Shown here one piece after another: positions 1 to 12,204 of a stretch of DNA of 64,000 nucleotides. The position numbers and the translations under genes are program-made. Source of the DNA: Argopecten irradians. Taxonomy: Eukaryota > Mollusca > Bivalvia > Pectinida > Pectinidae. How positions within the stretch are numbered: the first letter of the stretch is position 1; each line of letters opens with the position of its first letter. The stretch is from the NCBI RefSeq assembly GCF_041381155.1, contig NC_091134.1, positions 63,480,902 to 63,544,901 of the forward strand, written 5' to 3'. The notes under the pieces were generated by a model. The model was given only the letters and a program-made list of their open reading frames with translations, made no database searches and was not told the origin of the DNA.

Positions 1-633
1 CTGAGTCTGTGTCGGTGTTACTGAGTCTGTACCGGTGTTACTGAGTCTGTACCGGTGAATGAGTCTGTACCGGTGTTACTGAGTCTGTACCGGTGTTACC
101 GAGTCTGTACCGGTGTTACCGAGTCTGTACCGGTGAATGAGTCTGTATCGGTGTTACTGAGTCTGTACCGGTGCGACTGAGTCTATACCGGTGTTACTGA
201 GCCTGTACCGGTGAGACTGAGTCTGTAATGGTGTGACTGAGTCTGTACCGGTGAGACTGAGTCTGTACCGGTGAGACTGAGTCTGTACCGGTGTGACTGA
301 GTCTGTACCGGTGTGACTGAGTCTGTACCGGTGTGACTGAGTCTGTACCGGTGTGACTGAGTCTGTACCGGTTTGTCTGAGTCTGTAACGGTGTTACTGA
401 GTCTCGACCGGTGATACTGAGTCTGTACCGGTGTTACTGAGTCTGTACCGGTGTTACTGAGTCTGTAACGGTGTAACTGAGTCTGTACCGGTGTTACTGA
501 GTCTGTACCGGTTTTACTGAGTCTCTACCGGATTTACTGAGTCTGTACACCGTACCGGTGAAATTAGTCTGTACCGTTGTTACTGAGGCTGTACCGGCAT
601 TACTGAGTCTGTACCGGTGTTCTTGAGTCAGTA
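1..633. repeat. 20-bp minisatellite, about 32 units, cut by window start
   Basis: The unit is close to CTGAGTCTGTACCGGTGTTA (20 bp), with 18-bp variants in which GAATGAG replaces the junction. Single-base variants are scattered and the last units (540-633) are degenerate. The array continues beyond the left edge of the window. Confidence 0.95.
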
Positions 634-2334
634 ATATACATATTCGTTTAAATAATTTCAGCATTCGAAACAATAGTTTGAAATTGTTGCTCTATGCTCG
701 CAATGAAATACTTATTTTTTTTCGGAATGTTGAAAATTTATTATACTATTCATACTAGTTTACTACATTCTAAATTGTTTTTGTTGAAAATTACATTGTA
801 TCGATTCTTCTAAAAAGGATTATGACATTATAAAATTAAAGCTGATTTCATTTTCATTGATCCGCCAATGCTAAGGAGTGCCATACGGACATATCATTCG
901 TGAACACCCTAATAAGCATATTTGTATAATGGAAGCCAATCCATTCATAACTCTAGGCTTACCGATTCCTTTACACAGCCTTATCTCCAATACACTACAC
1001 TATAAGTAGCGTACAGCAGAGCTGTTCAATGTCGCTGTACCAGACATGTTTAGGCATGTTAAATTCCCCGCTTGACGAACTCCACCAATGGGCATGCACG
1101 CTTCGTCATGATTTGCATGTCAAATATAAACACGCATCCAGCCAATCGCGTACTAACACCGAAATCTTAATTTGCATATATTACACCTACGATTTAAATT
1201 GCGTGTGACCTGTTTGAACTTGCGATAAATAGTCCTTTTGACCGTCGATATACATTTGTATAAGTATTCCTACATAAGACGCACATATTGATTGATTTCC
1301 ATGTATATATATGTGTATTCACGTCATACAAAAGGCTGCATACTTTAGCGCTGTGCGCCAGGTCAACATTTGTCAATAGTAGTGATCGATAGATAGTCGA
1401 GGAATGTGTGCTGTTCTGAACCATTAGTAATCAATGTAGTAGGGTATATTATAATACCTGTGCTGCAGTCGAATACACATCACAGGTAACGAGGACAGTG
1501 CACAGGTGTGTATTGTTTGTACCTACCGTAACGGGCGTTGACTGGATGCTCTGTATAAGTAAACTGTTGTTATGTTTCCATAGAGTCGAGAATTTTACCA
1601 TGTTCTCAAGTATTTATTGTTTGTTTGGCAGACACAGAGTTTCTGTTATGGTATGAAATAAAGTCTGTTACCATTAATAAAATAAATAATCCTAAAACAA
1701 TAAGTATACGTATTGTCTGTAAACAGGGTATCGGAGCTTCATACCGACGCGTCAAACTTCAAATATAAACAATTCTTACTATTATATCAATATACTTTTC
1801 CATCATCTGTTCGTGTTTTCAATGACAGTATATGAACAACATCTAAACAGACGTTTCATTTAATTTGCTTCTATTGCCAAAGGTCCTACTAAAGATTCAA
1901 TACGATTGAGTTGACCCTTTCTATAATGTGTGTGTGTTTTAGAGGATGAGGCATGTAGAGATTGGTGAAGTTTGTCTACCATTGAAAGCGTGAAAATATT
2001 AAAACGTAAAAACATTGAGATAACGTAAAAACATTGAGATAACGTAAAAACATTGAGACGCAACTTTTCGAAGTAAATGGCCATGATGCTGCTAATATAC
2101 AAAGTCTTTTCCTGTGTATTTTGTTATCAAACTGTGTGTATCTACCACTCACGTTTATTAAGAGACTATTAACAAATGTTCCTTCTTACTGACTGAGACA
2201 CTTTTTAGCAATACAAGAAATCACAATTTCGATAATTTCATCATCTTTTGTTTCTCTATATTTTGGTGGTTTTTGTAAGGTTTTATGGCTTGAGATATAT
2301 AGTGATATAAGGACATCACCTACTGGGTAAAACA
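634..2334. other. AT-rich intergenic DNA, no gene recognised
   Basis: No coding similarity is seen. It holds a 19-bp repeat in three copies (core GTAAAAACATTGAGATAAC, about 2004-2058) and a p53-family-like palindrome at 1042-1061. Confidence 0.6.
1042..1061. promoter_or_regulatory. p53/p63/p73-like response element
   Basis: AGACATGTTT and AGGCATGTTA are adjacent half-sites matching RRRCWWGYYY at 19 of 20 positions with no spacer. No gene start is identified nearby, so the assignment is motif-only. Confidence 0.25.
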
Positions 2335-3738
2335 TGTGGTAATTGGTTTTTTTGGGGGAGGCAGTGGTAAGTCATACGGTAATTGGTTGTTTTTGGGAGG
2401 CTGTGGTAAGACTGGCGGTAATTGGTTATTTTTGGGAGGCTGTGGTAAGGCTGTCGGTAATTGGTTATTTTTGGGAGGCTGTGGTAAGACATGCGGTAAT
2501 TAGTTGTTTTTTTTGAGAGGCTGTGGTAAGACATGCGGTAATTGGTTGTTTTTGGGAAGCTTTGGTAAGACATGCGGTAATTGGTTGTTTTTGGGAGACT
2601 GTGGTAAGACATGCGGTAATTGGTTATTTTTGGGAGGCTGTGGTAAGACTCGTGGTAATTGCTTATTTTGGGAGGCTGTGGTAAGACATGCGGAAATTGG
2701 TTATTTTTGGGAGGCTGTGGTAAGACTTGCGGTAATTGGTTATTTTTGGGAGGCTGTGGTAAGACATGCGGTGATTGGTTATTTTTGGGATGCTGTGGTA
2801 AGACATGCGGTGATTGGCTGTTTTTTGAGAGGCTGTGGTAAGACATGCGGTAATTGGTTGTTTTTGGGATGCGATGGTAAGACATGCGGTAATTGGTTAT
2901 TTTTGGGATGCTGTGGTAAGACATGCGGCGATTGGCTGTTTTTTGAGAGGCTGTGGTAAGACATGCGGTAATTGGTTGTTTTTGGGATGCGATGGTAAGA
3001 CATGCAGTAATTGGTTATTTTTGGGAGGCTGTGGTAAGACATGCGGAAATTGGTTATTTTTGGGAGGCTGTGGTAAGACATGCAGTAATTGCTTATTTTG
3101 GGAGGCTGTGGTAAGACATGCGGTAATTGCTTATTTTTGGGAGGCTGTGGTAAGACATGCGGTAATTACTTATTTTTGGGAGGCTGTGGTAAGACATGTG
3201 GTAATTGGTTGTTTTTGGGAAGCTGTGGTAAGACATACGGTAATTGGTTGTTTTTGGGATGCGATGGTAAGAAATGCGGTAATTGGTTATTTTTGGGAGG
3301 CTGTGGTAAGACATGCGGAAATTGGTTATTTTGTGAGGCTGTGGTAAGACATGCGGTAATTGCTTATTTTTGGGAGGCTGTGGTAAGACATGCGGTAATT
3401 ACTTATTTTTGGGAGGCTGTGGTAAGACATGTGGTAATTGGTTGTTTTTGGGAAGCTGTGGTAAGACATACGGTAATTGGTTGTTTTTGGGATGCGATGG
3501 TAAGAAATGCGGTAATTGGTTATTTTTGGGAGGCTGTGGTAAGACATGCGGAAATTGGTTATTTTTGGGAGGCTGTGGTAAGACATGCGGTAATTGCTTA
3601 TTTTGGGAGGCTGTGGTAAGACATGCGGCAATTAGTTGTTTTTGGGAGGCTGTGGTAAGACATGCCGTAATTGGTTATTTTTGGGAGGCTGTGGTAAGAC
3701 ATGCGGTAATTAGTTGTTTTGGGAGGCTGTGGTAGGAC
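2335..3738. repeat. 39-bp minisatellite, about 36 units, with 234-bp higher-order duplication
   Basis: The unit runs GGCTGTGGTAAGACATGCGG followed by TAATTGGTTATTTTTGGGA (39 bp). Because 39 is 13 codons, both strands show long open frames (for example CGKTCGNWLFLGG repeated), which are artefacts. The block at 3127-3334 is repeated nearly exactly at 3361-3568, a shift of 234 bp or six units. Confidence 0.96.
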
Positions 3739-6700
3739 ATGATTTTCCTTGTGATAGTGTAGAAGTTGTAGTGTTATCACACTGAAGCACACTGCTTAGC
3801 TGACTCCACTGAAGCACTCTGAATGCCACATCAAACATGTTCAATGCTTATATTTACTTTTGATAACAATTCTATGATGAAATCACTAAAGAATTCGTTA
3901 TCGTCAAAGACGACAATGATGACGTCACAATCATAATGACGTCATAATGAGCGGATGATAGTTCATAGAATGATGAATGCCAACTGCGCTTGGTAGGTTT
4001 GTAATGAAAATATGAATTTATATTTCATATAATATTTCTCGGAATTCCTTCGTTGAAATGCAGTTGGAGCTGCCATTTTGACACTAACAAGCTTATTCTC
4101 AATACATTGTATATAGAAGTGAGTCAATTAGTTTATAATTATGGAGTCAGCAGTTTCTAGAAACAGGTTACAACAGAAGTGTCTGTACAACCACGTCATA
4201 TAATTGGTTAACGAAGTGGCAACCAATTTCAGAATCATTTTATTTTTTTATCTATGTAATTTCAATTACTTGCTACAATTTTGTTCCATTTTTCGACCAA
4301 ATGCATGTATAATAGTTCACGTATATCAATGTGGGTTTTTTTTCGCAGAAAATCTTATTGGAAAAAATCGGCGTGTTGAGTAAAATGATTCCACTGTATC
4401 TGTTTATCATGTGAATAAAATTGAAACCCTTTAGTGTTCCCTAACAACTTCACAAGCTATAGATCTAGTACAGATCTGGTGTGTCTCGATCACAGTGGTG
4501 AAGCCGAGCTTCCGTGTGGTTTAATGTCCTCGTGTTTATATACGACATGTGTAAAAGCCCTACAAAGCACACATGAACAGGCAGCGGGCTCCCAAATATC
4601 ATCTGTCTTGTTTAAAATCCAATCCTTAGAGGAAATAAAATGTTATGAATTTAATATATTTTATCGATAAACCTTTAAGTTCGATTTGATCTTTCAATAC
4701 ACAAATACAGAATCGCTGTGGAGAACCGACTCAGGGAAGTGGAATGTAAGGAAATGAGTTTTGATTGGTTATCTGGAGACATACATATAGTGCAATATGT
4801 ATGTAAATTAGTAGGTCTATACAGCTTATCGATCCGTGTAAAGTGATTTGCAATCAAAATGTAGATAGATTATAGGAAATTGGACTAATAGAGCACTTTT
4901 GGCTGAAAATTGACATAATTTATTGATGTGTACCTGTTAATACGTATTCTGAACCAGGACTTTATAAGCTGTGTTGTTGGATATATTGAAGTGAAACATC
5001 AATGTTGGATTAGATATTAATATATTAGTTGATTCCGACATAAACATAGCTACAGTACAGAAATGGCTCTATCCAATCAAAATCTGGTAAACGTATCAAT
5101 TAATTGCAAAACGGACACGGGCACACATTTCCGGATTTCAATGACGGATTATTGCGGAAATTATTTTATTATTTTCCCAGTCAATCAATGTACTGTTTCC
5201 GTCATGTGAGAGGGCTCGATGATAAATCACTTCTAATCCCCTGGGATAATCACGTGACTGTAAAAACAATAGAGCGATGCTGGGTGTACATGTACCTCTA
5301 TCAGCCAATCAGCTCCATACTGTTCATTCTAACAAAGATCGATATGGCCGTTCATCTAACAAAACCATGTTTACAGTATTTACTGTTATCAAGCATGTTA
5401 CATTGTATACCTAGAGTTAAAAAAGTAAGTCATTGTCAATTTCGGGTATACTTGCAAGTATAGATCACGAAAAGGTGTCGCATGTTACGTGACTTTTCGT
5501 AGTATCACAGAAATGTGTCCTAATTTACAGAATCACATAGCGCCACGTATACATGTAACAAACAATGACATTTTATTTATATAAAACATTACAGGAAATA
5601 ATACCGAACAGGGAAGTGAGATAAAATACAGTGTATATCATTTAAACTAATAACAAATCATCCGTTTTGCACAAAACGAATGTAGGAAAATAGATCCTTG
5701 AAATTATAATACGGCTATGGAGAGTTATGTGACTGGCTATCCAGCGATTCGTTACTGAAGTGGGGTGAATGTATGGGTGGGGGTTGGATTATATCTTAAT
5801 ATCTGACTACAGTCCAATATGATTGCAACAACATCCTTGGCTTGCGTATAAAACTCATTTGCATGTTAATCCAACTAATAAAATAGGTGCAAGCTTATCA
5901 TGCAGTATGTTAATACAATTCTGCAAAGCCTAAATACATTTTTGCATATAGAAGAAATTATTGGAAGACATTTATATTTTTAACGTTTGTTTGCCATATT
6001 TTTTGTAAAACTATCATGAAAATTACTTTTTGAATCACGGTTCTCTAATAGGGCTTCCTAGCTGAGTGCATGTTGACCCTTAGTAAGCTTTAGTAACCCG
6101 ATAATACTGAGATACGAGTAGCAACAACCATACTTAGATAAGCCTTAAGACGATGGTCAAAGCAGGAGTCTTAAAAACATGACAGGTGTGTGTAATCCAA
6201 TGATTGTATCTCGCCCAGACAGGAACAGGTTCAATTACGCACGATTTCGATAATTAGCAGACCATTTTATCCCAATCCAATTAGTTCTACCAGATTAAAT
6301 TAAAATTTGTTTAATCTCGTGACCTTGTTTAACCTTCCATACACCTGTGATATTGCCATAACTGTGACAGGTAGATACGTTTATTTTCATACTCCCCGGA
6401 CAAAAGTCCTTTATAAATGGCAGAGCCGATTTTCAACAGAACAATTCAATACGTTTAACAATAGTCTATCTTCACATATGTATAGTAATGTAAATATTAA
6501 TAGAAAGTAAACCGCCAAGTATTTTATCGTAATCGCCAAACTATTTGGCCATCGATTGATTTTGACAGGACCTTTTTTGCCGCTTCAAAAATATTATTGA
6601 TATTCTGATGTACATTGTAGGTCCTTTTTACAATGGCTACTTAACGAGCTATTCAACACAATAGATAATGTTACCTTTTAATGACATACACTGTAGCTGC

Positions 6701-6925
6701 TTAAATTTCACTTTACCAGCGTGGACAGCGATGTTACTGTTCCCTATATAGACAATAGGAGGAATATCACTCTGTCAGGCTGTCATTGTGTTCCGTACGT
6801 GTATGACCACGTCACTGGAAATACTGAACATTCGACAACTGTCAGGAAGATGTAGTCTATATGTGAGATAGTTCTATAATATACAACGCGATTTGGTGAA
6901 TCCCCAAAAATTTACTTCAGTGAGG
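3739..6925. other. AT-rich intergenic DNA, no gene recognised
   Basis: Short open frames here (for example 5104-5463 +, 119 codons) have no recognisable domain, splice structure or codon bias. Two perfect CRE palindromes occur at 3920-3944. Confidence 0.6.
3920..3944. promoter_or_regulatory. Paired CRE palindromes (TGACGTCA x2)
   Basis: TGACGTCA occurs at 3920-3927 and again at 3937-3944, with 17 bp between starts. This is the full CREB/ATF consensus. No adjacent gene is recognised. Confidence 0.35.
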
Positions 6926-9366
6926 TGGTTACACGTTTTGTGTTTTGAGTTGTACACTACAGTAAGATAGCACTATCATGTCGGTATAAAGTGACCGGTG
7001 GTTAGATGTTTTTTTGTTTTGGGTAGTACACTTCAGTAAGATAGCACTATCATGTCGGTATAAAGTGACCGGTGGTTAGATGTTTTGTGTTTTGGGTAGT
7101 ACACTACAGTAAAATAGCACTATCATGTCGGTATAAAGTGACCGGTGATTAGATGTTTTGTGTTTTGGGTAGTACACTACAGTAAGATAGCACTATCATG
7201 TCGGTATAAAGTGACCGGTGATTAGATGTTTTGTGTTTTGGGTAGTACACTACAGTAAGATAGCACTATTATGTCGGTATAAAGTGACCGGTGGTTAGAT
7301 GTTTTGTGTTTTGGGTAGTACACTTCAGTAAGATAGCACTATCATGTCGGTATAAAGTGGCCGGTAGTTAGATGTTTTGTGTAGTACACTTCAGTAAGAT
7401 AGCACTATCATGTCGGTATAAAGTGGCCGGTGGTTAGATGTTTTGTGTTTTGTGTAGTACACTACAGTAAGATAGCACTATCATGTCGGTATAAAGTGAC
7501 CGGTGGTGAGATGTTTTGTGTAGTACACTACAGTAAGATAGCACTATCATGTCGGTATAAAGTGGCCGGTGGTTAGATGTTTTGTGTAGTACACTACAGT
7601 AAAATAGCACTATCATGTCGGTATAAAGTGGCCGGTGGTTAGATGTTTTGTGTTTTGTGTAGTACACTACAGTAAGATAGCACTATTATGTCGGTATAAA
7701 GTGACCGGTGGTTAGATGTTTTGTGTAGTACACTACAGTAAAATAGCACTATCATGTCGGTATAAAGTGACCGGTAGTTAGATGTTTTGTGTTTTGGGTG
7801 GTACACTACAGTAAAATAGCACTATCATGTCGGTATAAAGTGGCCGGTGGTTAGATGTTTTGTGTTTTGTGTAGTACACTACAGTAAGATAGCACTATTA
7901 TGTCGGTATAAAGTGACCGGTGGTTAGATGTTTTGTGTTTTGTAGTACACTACAGTAAGATAGCACTATCATGTCGGTATAAAGTGACCGGTGGTTAGAT
8001 GTTTTGTGTTTTGGGTAGTACACTTCAGTAAGATAGCACTATCATGTCGGTATAAAGTGGCCGGTGGTTAGATGTTTTGTGTTTTGGGTGATACACTACA
8101 GTAAAATAGCACTATCATGTCGGTATAAAGTGGCCGGTGGTTAGATGTTGTGTGTTTTGTGTAGTACACTACAGTAAGATAGCACTATCATGTCGGTATA
8201 AAGTGGCCGGTGGTTAGATGTTTTGTGTTTTGTGTAGTACACTTCAGTAAGATAGCACTATCGTGTCGTTATAAAGTGGCCGGTGATTAGATGTTTTGTG
8301 TTTTGGGTAGTACACTACAGTAAGATAGCACTATTATGTCGGTATAAAGTGACCGGTGGTTAGATGTTTTGTGTAGTACACTACAGTAAGATAGCACTAT
8401 CATGTCGGTATAAAGTGACCGGTGGTTAGATGTTTTGTGTTTTGTGTAGTACACTACAGTAAGATAGCACTATCATGTCGGTATAAAGTGGCCGGTGGTT
8501 AGATGTTTTGTGTTTTGTGTAGTACACTACAGTAAGATAGCACTATCATGTCGGTATAAAGTGGCCGGTGGTTAGATGTTTTGTGTTTTGTGTAGTACAC
8601 TTCAGTAAGATAGCACTATCATGTCGGTATAAAGTGACCAGTGGTTAGATGTTTTGTGTTTTGTGTAGTACACTTCAGTAAGATAGCACTATCATGTCGG
8701 TATAAAGTGGCCGGTGGTTAGATGTTTTGTGTTTTGGGTGGTACACTACAGTAAGATAGCACTATCATGTCGGTATAAAGTGACCGGTGGTTAGATGTTT
8801 TGTGTAGTACACTACAGTAAGATAGCACTATCATGTCGGTATAAAGTGACCGGTGGTTAGATGTTTTGTGTTTTGTGTAGTACACTACAGTAAGATAGCA
8901 CTATCATGTCGGTATAAAGTGGCCGGTGGTTAGATGTTTTGTGTTTTGTGTAGTACACTACAGTAAGATAGCACTATCATGTCGGTATAAAGTGACCGAT
9001 GGTTAGATGTTTTGTGTAGTACACTACAGTAAGATAGCACTATCATGTCGGTATAAAGTGACCGGTGGTTAGATGTTTTGTGTTTTGGGTAGTACACTAC
9101 AGTAAGATAGCACTATCATGTCGGTATAAAGTGGCCGGTGGTTAAATGTTTTGTGTTTTGGGTGGTACACTACAGTAAGATAGCACTATCATGTCGGTAT
9201 AAAGTGACCGGTGGTTAGATGTTTTGGGTAGTACACTACAGTAAAATAGCACTATCATGTCGGTATAAAGTGGCCGGTGGTTAGATGTTTTGTGTTTTGG
9301 GTAGTACACTTCAGTAAGATAGCACTATCGTGTCGTTATAAAGTGGCCGGTGATTAGATGTTTTGA
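6926..9366. repeat. 66/73-bp minisatellite, about 34 units
   Basis: The unit contains GTAGTACACTACAGTAAGAT, AGCACTATCATGTCGGTATA and AAGTGACCGGTGGTTAGATG, then TTTTGT with or without an extra GTTTTGG segment, giving 73-bp and 66-bp forms. Common variants are TTCAG for TACAG, GGCCGG for GACCGG and ATTATG for ATCATG. The two length classes are interspersed. Confidence 0.96.
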
Positions 9367-12204
9367 GAATTAGCTTTATTTGGATGATGAGGGGAGTTTT
9401 TGCAATCGTCCTCATGTCCATCTGCCTTCCTTTTCCTTTGGTCTCTCTCTGATGACGTCCGTCTCATGGCCAGACTTGTAATGGAAGCCCTGTGTTATCA
9501 GACAGACAGACAGACAGACAGACACTGTTGAGCTTGTTTTCTAGGACAATGGCACGGCGTTTGACCATCTTTATATTTCTGCATAATATCCCTCCGGATA
9601 CCAGAACCTTTTATAACCAATGATGATAGCAATTCGGCACACAACCAACTCATGTAAACTCTTTCTTTTAAAGCCTTCGATCGACACATGGGCATCATAT
9701 ACAATAGAAACATTATTTAAACCTGAATCGATTCTGAAACCTCCAAATATATCATATCATCTGTAGCTGGTCAACGACGCTCCGCTTCAAACGGAAATGG
9801 AGTCTTCGTCAGAACCTGGAAAATATCGAATCCACGAATTGTAGTTGGAATAGGTCTTACAGGAGTAGATATGATTACGAAATAGTGAATCTATTCGTTA
9901 AATAATGAAATATGTCATTAACATTCAGGTAATATATCTATTATCTAATTACCAAAACTCCAAAAACAGCATCTTTCTGGCATAATCAGTAGAGAATTAA
10001 GCAATCGAAATGACTAAATGGTCAAAAGGATTATCCGTACTTGGCGGTGACCAGAGAGGAATCGACTGTCGACCCTAAGGGTTATGTGTATCGCCCTACA
10101 GACGCTCCCCCATATATTATCTACACCTCTCGACATAGGCTTGGCCTATCGTAATGTCAACATACACCTATACCTACTCACCGGCAAATTATTGACATTT
10201 TAAAATGACCTGGTCGCTCAATTTGTAAATACATGTGTACGAAGTCGACATTTCTATAAAGACGGACAAGAGAGCCGTGATAACATGGCTTTAGAGTTAT
10301 ACAAATATCATACACCGCAACTCGATTACGGCAGAAAATTGAATCATATGTAAAGATAAATGTCTGTATATATTTGATAAGATATTAACCTCCATACTCG
10401 ATAGACTTTCTCACAGGTCCGAGACATGGTATGATATAGCAGTTGGGGTGTGTTTTACCGAAACCTTTTCTGTGATAATGATGGCATTTGAAATTCCGGC
10501 TAATTTACCAAATGTTCTGGTTCACATTTCAAGACGTTTCCTTTGAAGACGTCGTTAAAGTTTGTCTCCGGTATATTTGGAACTGTTTGCACTACACTTA
10601 TCATCTCGTAGACAAATCCTTCGTGTTTTAAGGTCCGTGTTCGATAGCTATTGAACACAGACAGAGTTGATTACTTTCAATCTCTTTACACATAATCAAT
10701 AGCCATGGCAATCTTAAATTCCCAAGGTCACATTCATAGGGACAAAATTATCGACGGAAAGACAATTCTTTTCTCATTCTTTCGTAGTTTTTTTTTCCAA
10801 ACTTCCGGTTGTTACAGAAATGAAACATGTATCGTGAACGAAACGGACATTTCAATAAATCATACGGAAGTGACTTAGGTTACGTACCGAACGCTCGACC
10901 TCAACTTCATCAACCAAAGCTATACATTAGTTTCGTAGTAAATCTATTGTTAATTCAACATGTATTTGAAAGTAACATGATTCCTTTGCGGCCAAGGCTA
11001 CACATTGTATTTTATGAGCATGTCAATCCCGTCTGGTTGCGTCCATTTTTGTTTTAGAATATTTTATAACTTAATTCTATGAAAACATTTAGGCGGTTTA
11101 ATTTCCTTTTTAGTTTGTGATTGTTTCTTAATGTTGCTTACATCCTTCAACACTAAAAATTGAAGACCAACAAGGGCAATAATCAAAATCTAAAGGTTAA
11201 CGAATACTCTCTATATAGACCTCCCAATGGTCTTAATAGAAAGGTGGTCTTTATGCACAGGTTGTGTTGAAATCGGTCATTTGGAATCCTGGTCCTGTAA
11301 TCTTATGTAGCAGGGTCTTTTTACAGAGGTGGTCACTATGGCAGGTTTTACTTTAGTTTTCTTTTATGATAAACATTACAATACAAAAATAGGTATCCCA
11401 TTGTTCATGTGTGCCTTACGCCTTAAAATAGCACGAAAACTACTTTTGTTTTCATATTTGTAAACATGTCTTCAATAATTGATCACGTGTTGTTCTAATT
11501 TACACATGGTAGGGGGCCTGTGTATGCTGGTATGTGTAGTACTACGAACCACAGGTGCATATTAGGGGCCATTGTCTTTGGCCAGGTATTTCTCTATTTG
11601 GTGCCAATTAACATAGTTTTGTGTAAGATTATACTGATACAAATGGACAGCCTTCAATGTAGGGGATATTCGAGTATTTGTTTTCCACACAATTACACGG
11701 CGAAATATTTGAGGTTAAAAGTCGGCCGATGGTTCCGATCCGTAGACCTTGGGCCTGTATTAGTGGAGTTACCTGCTATGCTCTATATACAATGAGCTAA
11801 TTATCCGATCAGGAGGACAGATATCTTTGTATTCCAATAACATTTTTACGTAATAGGTATGTATAAATAAGTAAGTATAATGATACCTAAATTGCGTTTA
11901 AATGTATATATCTTGATAAGATTAACACCTGGGTGATTGGTGACTATCGATTTGTAACAGTTCGTAATGTCCCTGAGAAATCACTCAAGGTTAAACAGCC
12001 TTAATAGAACACAGTTTAAACACTATAAAAGGTAAAATAAAACATTTGTTATGTGCAACAACAAATTAACTTTACCAATGATGCAAACGAGTTAATGTGA
12101 AATCAGTAGAGACATTTTGGTGGCATTTTACAAAAAAGATATGTATCTCTGAAAGGTATGTTATTGAGGATAAAGCAATAGAAAATGTAGCTAGTTTGGA
12201 ACAG
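9367..12204. other. AT-rich intergenic DNA, no gene recognised
   Basis: It contains a (GACA) microsatellite at 9499-9525. The block at 11207-11345, with two GGTGGTC-containing segments, may be an old interspersed repeat. No coding sequence is supported. Confidence 0.6.
9499..9525. repeat. (CAGA)n microsatellite
   Basis: About six and a half uninterrupted copies of the tetranucleotide CAGA. Confidence 0.9.

Noticed and set aside
5104..5463. 119-codon open frame
   Set aside because: No recognisable motif, signal sequence or splice context; composition resembles flanking non-coding DNA.
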